Below are positions 26,261-36,700 of a stretch of 64,000 nucleotides of DNA, piece after piece; position 1 is the stretch's first letter; the number at the start of each line of letters is the position of its first letter. Both the position numbers and the translations under genes were made by a program. A model generated the notes under the pieces. It was not told where the DNA came from, did no database searches, and was given only the letters and a program-made list of their open reading frames with translations. The DNA is from Gynuella sp050296195 (GTDB lineage: Bacteria; Pseudomonadota; Gammaproteobacteria; Pseudomonadales; Natronospirillaceae): the NCBI RefSeq assembly GCF_050296195.1, contig NZ_JBNKRB010000042.1, one strand, 5' to 3'.

Positions 26261-26500
26261 CTATTTTGCAGCGGCGTCATAGGCCAAACCAGCGCTTTTT
26301 TGACTGATCCTTTTGGCTTTTTCAACCTCATCCTCGCAAATACTTTTATCCCCACCACAGATATCACAGGCTACGTCCATACCCAGCGCAGCCATGCCAC
26401 CACAGCTCCCAGTAATGGGTTTTCTACCCATCATTACACCAACAGCCATCAATGCGGTAAATATAACCATGGCAAAAAATACAACAATAAATGTACTCAT
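26261..26500 (-). CDS. nqrM: Na+-NQR maturation protein NqrM
   Basis: NqrM is needed to mature Na+-translocating NADH:quinone reductase and is proposed to deliver iron to the Cys4 site between NqrD and NqrE. The 79-residue protein has one N-terminal membrane helix (about 3-24) and four conserved Cys: C33 in GSCGG, C45 and C48 in ACDICGG, and C55. The start is set at the ATG at 26500, preceded by AGAGG at 5-nt spacing, rather than a GTG two codons upstream. It follows apbE by 2 bp at the end of the nqr operon. Confidence 0.93.
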   Translation of the reverse strand: MSTFIVVFFAMVIFTALMAVGVMMGRKPITGSCGGMAALGMDVACDICGGDKSICEDEVEKAKRISQKSAGLAYDAAAK

Positions 26501-26502
26501 AA

Positions 26503-27537
26503 TCACCTCTTAAACTCGTAGTTATCAAACAACGAACTTTTATATTCTTTAAATCCATCGGCTGTTTTCTCAATCAAAAACACAGCCAAATGCTCTTTCT
26601 CAGCTAACTCAAGAGCAGACTTGGTACCTAGAACCATCATCGCTGTAGCCCATCCATCAGCAATAGCACAGCTATCCGCAATCACACTCACCGAAACCAA
26701 CGGGTGATCAATCGGAAAGCCGGTTTTGGGATCAATCGTATGGGAATATCTTTTCCCGTTGACCTCAAAATAGTTGCGATAATCCCCAGACGTCGCAATA
26801 GCCCGATCAGATAAGGGTAAAATCCGATATATTCCTCGGGCACCGCTTTCCGGGGTCTCTATAGCTACCCGCCAACTGTCGCCGTTAGGTTTCTTGCCCT
26901 TTAGGCGCATTTCACCGCCAACTTCCACCAGATATGCAGAAATATTGAGGCTGTCCAGGTATTCTGCAACCTTGTCAACTGCATAACCTTTGGCAATTGC
27001 AGACAAATCAATCTCTCTTGGTGCTGTTTTAGTGACTGTTTGAGTGGCCGGATCCAGCTGTAATGCTGAATAGCCCACCATACCAAATGCTTTGTTCAGC
27101 TCCGCCTTATCCGGGACGATATCCGGTCGATCACTTGGCCCGAACCCCCATAAGTCCACCAGTGGTTCCACGGTAATGTCAAATGAGCCGGAACTTTTTT
27201 CGCTGATGATCTGGGCTTGTGAAACAACGTAGAATAAATCATCAGACATATGAAAAGGCGCACCGACAGCGGCGTCATTAAACCGGTTAAGCTCAGATTG
27301 TTTCAAATATGTAGACATCGACTGATCAATACGATCAAGCACACTATTCACGCCATGTTGATATTTGCCTACTTTACTTTTTCCACCAACGTACTTGATA
27401 GAATAGCTGGTTCCCAAGGCTTGACCATAAAACGTTTGAATTTCATCCTGGCCAGAAACAGAACAGCCCGTGGCTGCCATGATGGCAAAAAATGCCATCA
27501 CAACATACACGGGCTTTAACACAGAACGTATCTGCAC
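26503..27537 (-). CDS. apbE: FAD:protein FMN transferase (ApbE lipoprotein)
   Basis: ApbE attaches FMN through a phosphoester bond to Thr in NqrB and NqrC. A GTG at 27537 is chosen as the start: GGGAG lies 5 nt upstream, and it begins 16 bp after nqrF ends, whereas a start at 27570 overlaps nqrF and has no ribosome site. The 344-residue product has a lipoprotein signal ending MAATGC with C25 as the lipid site. It then has the family segments SMSTYLKQSELNRFN, GSFDITVEPLV, DLSAIAKGYAVD and SHTIDPKTGFPI. It matures the NQR subunits encoded just upstream. Confidence 0.93.
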   Translation of the reverse strand: MQIRSVLKPVYVVMAFFAIMAATGCSVSGQDEIQTFYGQALGTSYSIKYVGGKSKVGKYQHGVNSVLDRIDQSMSTYLKQSELNRFNDAAVGAPFHMSDDLFYVVSQAQIISEKSSGSFDITVEPLVDLWGFGPSDRPDIVPDKAELNKAFGMVGYSALQLDPATQTVTKTAPREIDLSAIAKGYAVDKVAEYLDSLNISAYLVEVGGEMRLKGKKPNGDSWRVAIETPESGARGIYRILPLSDRAIATSGDYRNYFEVNGKRYSHTIDPKTGFPIDHPLVSVSVIADSCAIADGWATAMMVLGTKSALELAEKEHLAVFLIEKTADGFKEYKSSLFDNYEFKR

Positions 27538-27553
27538 GAATACTCCCAGACTC

Positions 27554-28783
27554 TTATCCGCCAAAATCATCCAGCAGAATGTTTTCGTCTTCTACACCCA
27601 GATCTTTCAGCATTTTAATAACTGCGGCGTTCATCATTGGAGGACCACACATGTAGTACTCGCAATCTTCTGGTGCCTCATGGTCCTTAAGATAGTTTTC
27701 ATACAAAACGTTATGGATGAATCCAGTCAGGCCATTCCAGTCATCTTCTGGCTGTGGGTCAGACAAAGCCAGGTGCCAATCAAAATTCTCATTTTCGGCA
27801 GCCAGCATGTCATACTCATCATTGTAGAAAACTTCTTTCAACGAACGCGCACCATACCAGAAGCTCATTTTACGCTTGGTATGAAGACGCTTAAGCTGAT
27901 CAAAGATATGAGAACGCATTGGTGCCATACCCGCACCACCACCGATGAATACCATTTCAGCATCTGTATCTTTAGCGAAAAATTCACCAAAGGGTCCGTA
28001 CACTGTCATCTTATCACCTGGTTTCAGGTTAAACACAAAAGATGACATCAGACCTGGCTGGACCCCACTACTTCCTGGAGGAGGGGTGGCAATACGGATA
28101 TTGAATTTAACCACACCTTTTTCTTCAGGATAGTTCGCCATTGAATAAGCACGAATGACGGGCTCTTCAATTTTGGTCTCGAGGTTAAAGAAACCAAAAC
28201 GCTCCCAATCGCCACGAAACTGCTCTTCAATATCAAAGTTTGAAAATTTGATATGCGAAGGAGGCGCCTCAAGCTGCACATATCCACCAGCGCGGAAATC
28301 GACACTTTCCCCTTCTGGCAGCTTCAGCGTCAGTTCTTTAATAAAGGTTGCAACATTGGGGTTAGACTCAACCGTACACTCCCACTTTTTGACACCAAAC
28401 ACTTCGGCGGGCACTTCGATTTTCATATCCTGTTTAACGGATACCTGACAAGCAAGGCGAAAACCTTCGCGAGCCTGACCTTTGGTAAAGTGGCCCTCTT
28501 CAGTTGGCAACATAGAGCCACCACCTTCGAGAACCTTACATTTACACTGTGCACAGGTACCGCCACCGCCACACGCAGACGACAGGAACACATTGGAGTT
28601 AGCCAATGTCTGAAGCAGTTTGCCACCAGCAGAAACGTCTAAAGTTTTACCGGAATCATCATTAATCATAATTTTAACATTTCCCGAACTCACTAATTGT
28701 GAGCGGGCGGCGAGGATGACAGCAACCAGTGCAAACACGATCACCACAAACATCACTACGCCAAGAATAATTTCTGTACTCAT
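27554..28783 (-). CDS. nqrF: Na+-NQR subunit F (NADH dehydrogenase subunit)
   Basis: NqrF oxidises NADH and passes electrons through FAD and a 2Fe-2S centre into the pump. The 409-residue protein has an N-terminal membrane helix (about 4-26), a ferredoxin domain with cluster ligands C71, C77, C80 and C112, and then a ferredoxin-reductase domain. The FAD-binding RAYSMANYP and the NADH-binding FIGGGAGMAPMRSH and YYMCGPPMM are visible. It is the last structural nqr gene and is followed by apbE. Confidence 0.97.
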   Translation of the reverse strand: MSTEIILGVVMFVVIVFALVAVILAARSQLVSSGNVKIMINDDSGKTLDVSAGGKLLQTLANSNVFLSSACGGGGTCAQCKCKVLEGGGSMLPTEEGHFTKGQAREGFRLACQVSVKQDMKIEVPAEVFGVKKWECTVESNPNVATFIKELTLKLPEGESVDFRAGGYVQLEAPPSHIKFSNFDIEEQFRGDWERFGFFNLETKIEEPVIRAYSMANYPEEKGVVKFNIRIATPPPGSSGVQPGLMSSFVFNLKPGDKMTVYGPFGEFFAKDTDAEMVFIGGGAGMAPMRSHIFDQLKRLHTKRKMSFWYGARSLKEVFYNDEYDMLAAENENFDWHLALSDPQPEDDWNGLTGFIHNVLYENYLKDHEAPEDCEYYMCGPPMMNAAVIKMLKDLGVEDENILLDDFGG

Positions 28784-28802
28784 ATTATACGATCACTCCC
28801 TT

Positions 28803-29411
28803 TTAAAGGCTGATACCAGAGAATGACATAAAACCAAGAGACATCAGCCCAACAGTTATGAAGGTGATGCCTAGGCCCTGCAGACCAGCAGGCACGTCAC
28901 TGTACTTGAGTTTTTCACGAATACCGGCAAGAGCTGCAATGGCCAGCGCCCAGCCAAAGCCAGATCCCACGCCATATACAGCACTTTCAGCAAAAGTATA
29001 ATCGCGCTCAACCATTAACAACGAACCACCCATAATAGCGCAGTTCACCGTGATCAAAGGCAAAAACACCCCCAATGCGTTATAGAGTGCTGGAACATAC
29101 TTATCGAGGAACATTTCCAATATTTGAACCATAGCAGCAATTACGCCGATATAACTCAACAGCCCCAAAAAGCTAAGGTCTGCATTAGGAAAGCCTGCCC
29201 ATGCCAATGCACCATCACGCAGTACATAGTTATAAAGCAGATTGTTAATAGGTACAGTAATGGTTTGCACGACAATAACCGCAATCCCAAGACCAATCGC
29301 AGTCTCAACTTTCTTAGAAAGTGCCAAAAAGGTACACATCCCAAGGAAGAACGCCAGAGCCATGTTTTCAACGAAGACTGTTCTGACAAAAAGGCTAATC
29401 AAACCTTCCAT
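28803..29411 (-). CDS. nqrE: Na+-NQR subunit E
   Basis: The 202-residue integral-membrane protein has about six helices and is one half of the NqrD/NqrE pair that forms the inverted-topology core and holds an iron centre via conserved Cys, here in FLGMCTF and TVNCAIMGG. ALAWAGFPNADLSFLG and FALAIAAL-like segments fit the family. Its ATG shares one base with the nqrD stop. It pumps no ions alone. Confidence 0.95.
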   Translation of the reverse strand: MEGLISLFVRTVFVENMALAFFLGMCTFLALSKKVETAIGLGIAVIVVQTITVPINNLLYNYVLRDGALAWAGFPNADLSFLGLLSYIGVIAAMVQILEMFLDKYVPALYNALGVFLPLITVNCAIMGGSLLMVERDYTFAESAVYGVGSGFGWALAIAALAGIREKLKYSDVPAGLQGLGITFITVGLMSLGFMSFSGISL

Positions 29412-30073
29412 TACATCGCCTCCTTATTAACATGTTTGGTCATCTTGAACTCTGCTTTCTCAACCTGATCCTTCTTGTAGGTACGAATACCCCAAATAAT
29501 CAGACCAATGAGAAAGAAAGCACTTGGGGGCAGTAACAGCAAGCCATTAGGGATATACCAACCACCATCATTTACAACCGGAAGTATGGTAAACCCAAAC
29601 AATTTTCCGGAACCCAGAAGCTCACGAATAAAGCCCAGCACCATCAACATCGCCGAGTAACCCAGACCATTCCCAATACCATCAAGAAAGCTTGGTACAG
29701 GCGGGTTTGCCATAGCAAATGCTTCAGCACGTCCCATCACGATACAGTTGGTAATAATCAGTCCTACAAACACAGATAACTGTTTGGAGATTTCAAAGGC
29801 ATACGCTTTGAGTATCTGATCAACCACAATAACCAAGGAAGCAATGATCGTCATCTGCACAATAATACGGATACTGGAAGGAATCTGATTCCGTATCAGT
29901 GAGATAAACAAATTGGAAAAAGCCGTTACCAGCGTCAGCGCGACACTCATTACAAATGCCACACGCATACTGGATGTAACCGCAAGAGCTGAACAAATTC
30001 CCAAAATCTGTAATGCGATCGGGTTATTAGTCAGAATGGGTCCCAGTAGAGTTTTCTTAATTGCTGAAGACAT
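29411..30073 (-). CDS. nqrD: Na+-NQR subunit D
   Basis: The 220-residue membrane protein has about six helices, with the conserved Cys in QILGICSALAV and IITNCIVMGRAEAFA that pair with those of NqrE around the membrane iron site. NPIALQILGIC and PSFLDGIGNGLGYS are typical. It starts 3 bp after nqrC ends. Confidence 0.95.
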   Translation of the reverse strand: MSSAIKKTLLGPILTNNPIALQILGICSALAVTSSMRVAFVMSVALTLVTAFSNLFISLIRNQIPSSIRIIVQMTIIASLVIVVDQILKAYAFEISKQLSVFVGLIITNCIVMGRAEAFAMANPPVPSFLDGIGNGLGYSAMLMVLGFIRELLGSGKLFGFTILPVVNDGGWYIPNGLLLLPPSAFFLIGLIIWGIRTYKKDQVEKAEFKMTKHVNKEAM

Positions 30074-30076
30074 ACC

Positions 30077-30853
30077 TTACACCTCCCCTTTTGCCAAGTT
30101 CTTCAGGAAAGGCCCATACCCATTTTTACCCATCCAAAAATGGACCAGGTTATCAACACCGCGTGTTGTCAGGGTTGCGCCAGACAAACCATCAACCACA
30201 TGATCTACTTGATATTGGTTGCTGGGGTCTATATTTCCTTTTTTTACCGCTATAGCCAGAGAGCCATCATCAGCAAAGATTTTTTTACCTGGCCACAATG
30301 CTTTCCATTTTGGATTATCTACTTCACCACCCAGTCCCGGAGTTTCACCCTGCTCATAAAATCCGAAACCAACTACAGTATTCAGATCTTTGTCCAGGGC
30401 AATAAAGCCATACATAGTTGACCAGAGACCATATCCCCGAACAGGGAGAATCACTGTCTGCAGCTGCCCACTTTTTTCAACGGTATAAACTTTGGAGTAA
30501 TACTCCTGGCGTTTGATAGAGGCGGTATCTTCAGACGGCGGTAAAGCCTCACTCATTGATGGATCTTTAGCTGCCACTTTCTGATCATAACTGCCAGCAT
30601 CCACTGCATCGGTGTACTCACCTGTGCGCAAATCAACAATATGAGTGGTTACCGATTCAAACTGTTTGGCAACGGGTTGACCGGATTTATAAATACCAGC
30701 CGCTTCCAAAACACTCCGACGAACCTGGTTTGCTTTGTTAGCTTCCTGTATGGGCTTTAATGACACTGCCGCCATAGATACAACAATGGAACATGCCAAA
30801 CAGGTTAGGAAAGCAATTTTTATGGTATTGCCTATGGAGTTCTTATCAGACAC
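30077..30853 (-). CDS. nqrC: Na+-NQR subunit C (covalent FMN)
   Basis: NqrC is a mostly periplasmic subunit with one N-terminal helix (about 11-31). The start is a GTG at 30853, supported by AGGAGG 7 nt upstream; this overlaps the nqrB end by 8 bp and removes an unlikely 23-residue extension. T227 in DGLSGATLT is the expected ApbE-modified FMN site. The 258-residue length matches the family. GFYEQGETPGLGGEV is a second family signature. Confidence 0.95.
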   Translation of the reverse strand: MSDKNSIGNTIKIAFLTCLACSIVVSMAAVSLKPIQEANKANQVRRSVLEAAGIYKSGQPVAKQFESVTTHIVDLRTGEYTDAVDAGSYDQKVAAKDPSMSEALPPSEDTASIKRQEYYSKVYTVEKSGQLQTVILPVRGYGLWSTMYGFIALDKDLNTVVGFGFYEQGETPGLGGEVDNPKWKALWPGKKIFADDGSLAIAVKKGNIDPSNQYQVDHVVDGLSGATLTTRGVDNLVHFWMGKNGYGPFLKNLAKGEV

Positions 30854-32048
30854 GAGCCGCCCTCCTCTTGACGTTTGCTTGAACAACAAAGTGGTCGATG
30901 ATTGGAGCAAACAAATTAGCAAACAGAATAGCCAGCATCATGCCTTCCGGAAACGCCGGATTAGCAACCCGAATGGTTACTACCATAAAACCAATCAGTG
31001 CACCAAAGATCCATTTACCCTTATTCGTCATAGAGGCAGAAACCGGATCTGTCGCCATGAAAATCATACCAAAGGCATAACCACCCAGCACCAGATGCCA
31101 CTGCGGAGGCAAACTAAACATGGGATTAGTATCTGAGCTAATTGCATTAAATAATAATGCCGTTGCCACCATTCCGATCATTACACCAGAGACAATGCGC
31201 CATGAAGCAACACCGGTAATCATCAGAAATGCACCGGATATCAGAATAGCGAGCGTAGATGTCTCACCAACCGAACCGGCCATATTTCCAAGAAATGCCT
31301 GTATCCAAGTCAATCCGTTCAAAGTTCCCTGAGCATCCAAGCCCTGTGAAGCTGCCACACTGAGTGCAGTCGCACCGGAAAAGCCGTCCACTGCAACCCA
31401 GACGGAATCACCAGACATAAACATGGGATATGCGAAAAACAGAAAGGCTCGTCCTGAAAGTGCGGGGTTCAGGAAGTTTTTACCGGTTCCCCCAAACACT
31501 TCCTTGCCAAATACAACACCAAAAGAAATACCAAGGGCGGCAGCCCAAAGTGGAATGCTTGGTGGGCAAGCAAGGGCAAACAGAATGGATGTTACAAAAA
31601 AGCCTTCATTGATTTCGTGGCCACGTACACCTGCGAAAATCGCTTCCCAAATACCACCGACCATAAAGATAGTGATATAGATAGGCATGTAATACCAGAA
31701 ACCGTACCAAAAGTTATCCCAACCACTGGTCGGATCGTTCCCGGCAAACAGCCCGATCAATGCTTCACGCCACCCATCACCAACGGGCAAACCAGCAGCA
31801 ATGGCACTATTGGCCTGATAACCGAGGTTAAACATTCCTACCACCATGGGTAACAATGCCGCCATCCACACCAGGATCATAATACGCTTCATGTCATTAT
31901 GATCGCGCACATGAGACGAAGAGTGAGTAACGATACTTGGTTTATAAGTCGCTGTATCGATCATTTCATAGATCACAAACAACTTCTCGAATTTTCCGCC
32001 TTTCGTAAAATGCGGTTCGAGATCATCCAGAATTTTTCTCAATCCCAC
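30846..32048 (-). CDS. nqrB: Na+-NQR subunit B (covalent FMN, riboflavin)
   Basis: NqrB is the 400-residue membrane subunit that carries a covalent FMN and takes part in sodium translocation. T227 in FSGATALS is the ApbE attachment site. About nine to ten helices are seen after a cytoplasmic N-terminus (about 1-55). NFLNPALSGRAFLFFAYP and MATDPVSASMTNKGKW are conserved. It starts 2 bp after nqrA ends. Confidence 0.97.
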   Translation of the reverse strand: MGLRKILDDLEPHFTKGGKFEKLFVIYEMIDTATYKPSIVTHSSSHVRDHNDMKRIMILVWMAALLPMVVGMFNLGYQANSAIAAGLPVGDGWREALIGLFAGNDPTSGWDNFWYGFWYYMPIYITIFMVGGIWEAIFAGVRGHEINEGFFVTSILFALACPPSIPLWAAALGISFGVVFGKEVFGGTGKNFLNPALSGRAFLFFAYPMFMSGDSVWVAVDGFSGATALSVAASQGLDAQGTLNGLTWIQAFLGNMAGSVGETSTLAILISGAFLMITGVASWRIVSGVMIGMVATALLFNAISSDTNPMFSLPPQWHLVLGGYAFGMIFMATDPVSASMTNKGKWIFGALIGFMVVTIRVANPAFPEGMMLAILFANLFAPIIDHFVVQANVKRRAARV

Positions 32049-32050
32049 AA

Positions 32051-33388
32051 TTAACCCTCCAACTCAATACGCGTCAGACTGGAACGCAAAATAGCGCCAT
32101 ACTCATACTTACCGGTACACACAAAGGTACATAGAGACAGGTCTTCTTCATCCAGCTCCAGGGCTCCCAGTTTTTCTGCAGTATCGATATCGCCGACAAT
32201 AAGACTTCTTAGCAACTGCGCCGGCAATATATCCAGAGGCATGACCTTCTCAAAATTACCCAACGGCAGGAAGCATCTCTCTGAACCATTCGCAGAAGTA
32301 TCGAAATCGAATTTTTTCGAAGGAGACAGACTGGAAATAAACGTGTTCAGGACAGAAAAGTAGTTAAAGCCAGGGCGCACATAATGCAGCATGTCGCGGT
32401 CACGACCTTCTTTCAATATGGACACCTGACTGTGATAACGCCCAAGATATGCAAATGCATCCGCAGTTGCATTACGGCCACCAAAGACAGAACCGGAAAT
32501 CAAACGATTTTCTCCCGGCTTGGCCTCATCTGCAGTCAATTGCTGCAGGCTGGCACCGACGCGAGTTCGGACAAGTCCAGGATCACTGGCTTGAGGACCT
32601 GCGATTGCAACCACACGCTCAACATAGAGTTGCCCGGTGGTGAACAACTTTCCGATAGCAATAACATCCTGATAACCAATCGTCCAAACCGTCTTATGAC
32701 GACTAACAGGGTCGACAAAGTGAATATGAGTACCCACATTACCGGCCGGGTGCTTACCGCCAAATTCTTGAACCTGAGCGCTACCAGATGGAATGTCAGC
32801 ACCGGGGGCTTTGCACAGGAACACCTTGCCTTCGGTCAGGCGCGCCAGAACAGCCAAACCGTCAACGAATGCATCCTTTTGCTCAGCAATGATTACTGCC
32901 GGATCTGCAGCCAGGGGGTTAGTGTCAATGGCGGTTACAAAAATTGAGTTAGGAGCTGAGTCAATCTTCGGTACTTTGCTAAATGGTCGGGTCCGCAAAG
33001 CCGTCCAAAGGCCCGAATTTACCAAATTGCTTACTACCTTATCGCGAGATAATGCAGCTAACTGACTGGATTCATAACTCTCAAAACTCTCCGATTCATC
33101 TCCTTCCAGATCTATGACGAGGGACTGGAATACCCTACGGGCACCCCGGTTGATCTGCTTAACCACACCGGCACCCGGTGCAGTGTAGACAACCCCATCA
33201 TTTTTTTTATCTGAGAAAAGGATTTGACCGAGTTTGACCTTGTCGCCCTCTTTGACTTTCATAGTGGGTTTTAGACCATGGTAGTCAAAGCCAACGACCG
33301 CCACCGAAGAAACTGATTTGCCGTCACGAATTGACTGCTTCGGCTTACCAGTAATCGGCAGGTCGAGACCTTTCTTGATTTCGATCAT
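32051..33388 (-). CDS. nqrA: Na+-NQR subunit A
   Basis: NqrA is the soluble cytoplasmic subunit that binds NqrB and affects quinone reduction. The 445-residue protein begins MIEIKKGLDLPITGKPKQ and contains VVGFDYHGLKPTMKVKEGD, APGAGVV and FPLGNFEKVMPLDILP-like segments, all family features (the last as LPLGNFEKVMPLDILP). It is the first gene of a tight nqrABCDEF-apbE-nqrM operon transcribed away from mfd. Confidence 0.96.
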   Translation of the reverse strand: MIEIKKGLDLPITGKPKQSIRDGKSVSSVAVVGFDYHGLKPTMKVKEGDKVKLGQILFSDKKNDGVVYTAPGAGVVKQINRGARRVFQSLVIDLEGDESESFESYESSQLAALSRDKVVSNLVNSGLWTALRTRPFSKVPKIDSAPNSIFVTAIDTNPLAADPAVIIAEQKDAFVDGLAVLARLTEGKVFLCKAPGADIPSGSAQVQEFGGKHPAGNVGTHIHFVDPVSRHKTVWTIGYQDVIAIGKLFTTGQLYVERVVAIAGPQASDPGLVRTRVGASLQQLTADEAKPGENRLISGSVFGGRNATADAFAYLGRYHSQVSILKEGRDRDMLHYVRPGFNYFSVLNTFISSLSPSKKFDFDTSANGSERCFLPLGNFEKVMPLDILPAQLLRSLIVGDIDTAEKLGALELDEEDLSLCTFVCTGKYEYGAILRSSLTRIELEG

Positions 33389-33720
33389 ATGCCTAGTCCA
33401 ATTATTTTAGATGAGTAGATTTTGGTAGGGCCAACGAAAAACATATGTCTGACATGACCCTTTCAGAAATAAGTTGAGTTTCAGGCATCCTGTGGTTTTT
33501 CTTTCAAAAACCGGATACCTCCCCAAATTCGCGCGCATTAGTATAAGGATAGGATTCATGACTTGCTACTAATGCATTGAATTTAGTGTGCTTTTCGATC
33601 AACCCCACAAATGAGAATAACTATTAATAACATTAAAAACCATCACCCAACCCTGGATACCTGCCGCCCGAGTGGTAAACTACGCGCCCTTCAATAACGC
33701 TGATTGTGTAAATTAAGTCA
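33389..33720. promoter_or_regulatory. Divergent spacer between nqrA and mfd with a Fur-box-like site
   Basis: The 332-bp gene-free spacer must hold the promoters of both nqr and mfd; no strong -35/-10 pair stands out. At 33612-33626 TGAGAATAACTATTA matches 11 of 14 informative positions of the 7-1-7 Fur half-site pattern TGATAATnATTATCA. Regulation by iron is only a suggestion. Confidence 0.35.
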
Positions 33721-36700
33721 ATGAATCTAACTAAGTTCGTCCCCACCAAAGCCGGTGATCATAAGCTTCTGGGCACTCTAGCAGGTGGAGGCATGGGGTT
33801 TGCTGTTGCTCAACTCTGTCAACAACCCAAGCAATTGACGGTTGTGATTACTCAGTCATCTGTCTCAGCCAGCACAATCATTGCTGAAACACGCTTTTAT
33901 TCCGGTGACCAGATCGAGATACTAAATCTGCCGGATTGGGAAACGCTTCCTTACGATAATTTTTCTCCTCATCAGGATATTATCAGTCAGCGATTAAAAA
34001 CTCTGACAGCACTAGCTTCTTTACAACAGGGATTGTTGGTTGTCCCTATAGCCACGATCATGCACCGTCTGGCACCAGCGCTTTATTTGCAGAGCCACAG
34101 TATCCAACTCCATACCGGCGCTGAGTTTAATATCGATTCATTCCGAAAGAGACTCGACAACGCCGGATACCGAAACGTAGCGACGGTTTTTGAACACGGA
34201 GAATACTCAATCCGAGGCTCCATCATGGATGTATTTCCGATGGGCACGGACCTACCGATCCGTATCGATCTATTTGACCAGGAAATCGATACACTCCGAA
34301 CGTTCGACCCGGATACACAGCGAAGTATAGAGCAAATCGAAAAAGTTGAACTGCTGCCGGCAAAAGAGTTTCCTCTTACTGAAGAAGCCATTGCTCAGTT
34401 CCGACAAAACTTCAGAGCGACCTTTGACGTACCATTAAAAAACTGCCCCATCTATCAAGACATATCCGATGGCCTTATACCCGCAGGTATTGAATACTAC
34501 CTCCCACTGTTTTACGACCAATTAAGCAGTGTATTTGATTACCTGCCCGAAGATACACTGATCATTACGGAATCAGGCCTTGAAAGCAGCATGGATCATT
34601 TCTGGCAGGAAATAAGTAATCGCTATGAAAACCGTCGCCACGATATAAGCCGGCCAATTCTGCCGCCACAAGAAATTTTTATTGCCAAAGAAGAACTCTT
34701 CCGACGCCTGAAGTCATTCCCACGCATTTCACTGACAGAACATCCCCTGGAAGAAAAACCAGGGCGTCTGAATTTATCTTTGGCAGTTCCTTCAGAATAT
34801 CCAATCGATTCCCGAGCACAAAACCCCTTAAATGCGCTAGAAGCATTTTTAATGGAAACCTCTCACCGCGTATTGTTTTGTGCAGAGAGTCATGGTCGTA
34901 AAGAAAGCCTGCTGGATTTACTTAAAACCATTCGACTGAATCCGACAGAGCTCGACAGCTGGAGCAGTTTTATATCCACGGGCAACCGGCAGGCAATCGT
35001 TGTTGCGCCACTGGAGCGGGGTCTGGTCCTTCCAGATGCAGGCATCACTGTCATTACGGAGTCGCAGCTATTTGGCCAGAGCATGGTCACTCAGCGACGA
35101 CGTCGCAAGCAATCTCAGGAAGCTGCCGAAAATGTCGTCAAAAACCTGACAGAACTGAAAATCGACGCACCAGTTGTGCATATTGACCATGGTATTGGTC
35201 GCTATCGAGGCTTGGAAACCATTGAAGTTGATGGCCAAAAAGACGAGTTTCTAACGCTTGAGTATGCCGACAAAGCCAAACTGTATGTGCCAGTAACCAA
35301 TCTGCATTTAATCTCCCGGTACTCTGGCACAGACATGGAGTACGCTCCACTCAGCAAACTGGGCACTGATCGCTGGAGTCAGGCCAAGCGTAAAGCAGCA
35401 GAAAAAATCCGCGACACTGCCGCCGAGTTGCTGGAAATATATGCTCAACGCGAAGCCAAAAAAGGTCATGCTTTCAACTTTGAAGATGCTGATTATCGGC
35501 GCTTTGCAGCGGATTTCCCATTTGAGGAAACCCCCGACCAGCAAACAGCAATTGAGGCTGTACTAAATGACATGCGACAGGATCGCCCCATGGACCGGCT
35601 CATTTGCGGCGATGTTGGTTTTGGTAAGACAGAAGTTGCCATGCGCGCTGCCTTTGTTGCCGCCATGTCAGGCAAACAAGTGGCTGTGCTGGTTCCAACG
35701 ACGCTATTGGCTCAGCAACACTACGACAACATCCGTGATCGCTTGGCAGACTGGCCCATAAAAATTGAGAGCCTTTCCCGATTCAAAACAGGAAAAGAGA
35801 GCACCAAAATTATCGAAGGGCTTGAAAAAGGGTCTATAGATATTGTGGTCGGCACCCACAAACTACTAGGCTCTCAGATCAAGTTCGAGCGCCTCGGGCT
35901 ATTGATTGTGGACGAAGAGCATCGCTTTGGAGTTCAACAGAAAGAGAAAGTAAAAGCCCTAAGAGCAAATGTCGATATTCTCACAATGACAGCCACGCCT
36001 ATTCCAAGAACTCTTAATATGTCGATGGCGAGCATTCGAGACTTATCGATTATCGCCACACCACCGGCACGTCGTTTGTCAGTAAAGACGTTCGTAAGGC
36101 AAACTGACGACGCACTTAAAAAAGAGGCCATCCTGAGGGAGATTTTGCGCGGCGGCCAGGTTTATTACCTGCATAACGAAGTCAAAGATATCGAGAAGTG
36201 CGCTGCGGACATTCAAAGCCTGGTGCCCGAAGCCAGAGTCGCGATAGGCCATGGGCAAATGAGTGAGCGTCAACTTGAAAGAGTGATGTCAGATTTTTAT
36301 CACAAGCGCTTTAATGTACTTGTTTGTACCACAATTATCGAAACAGGTATCGACATTCCATCAGCAAACACCATTATCATTGATCGTGCGGATAAGTTTG
36401 GTTTAGCTCAACTGCACCAACTTCGTGGACGAGTTGGTCGATCCCATCACCAGGCCTACGCATATTTGTTAACCCCTCCCCCAAAAACCATGACCAAGGA
36501 TGCCCTAAAACGGCTGGATGCTATTTCGGAAGCCGATGACCTGGGTGCCGGTTTCACATTGGCAACCCATGATCTGGAGATACGTGGCGCGGGAGAACTT
36601 CTTGGTGAAGAACAAAGCGGACATATGGAAACCATCGGTTATAGCCTGTACATGGAAATGCTGGATCGGGCAGTTAAAGCCATACGTAGCGGCAAAACAC

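Noticed and set aside
30854..30922. 23-residue N-terminal extension of nqrC
   Set aside because: The GTG at 30853 has AGGAGG at 7-nt spacing and gives the normal family length.
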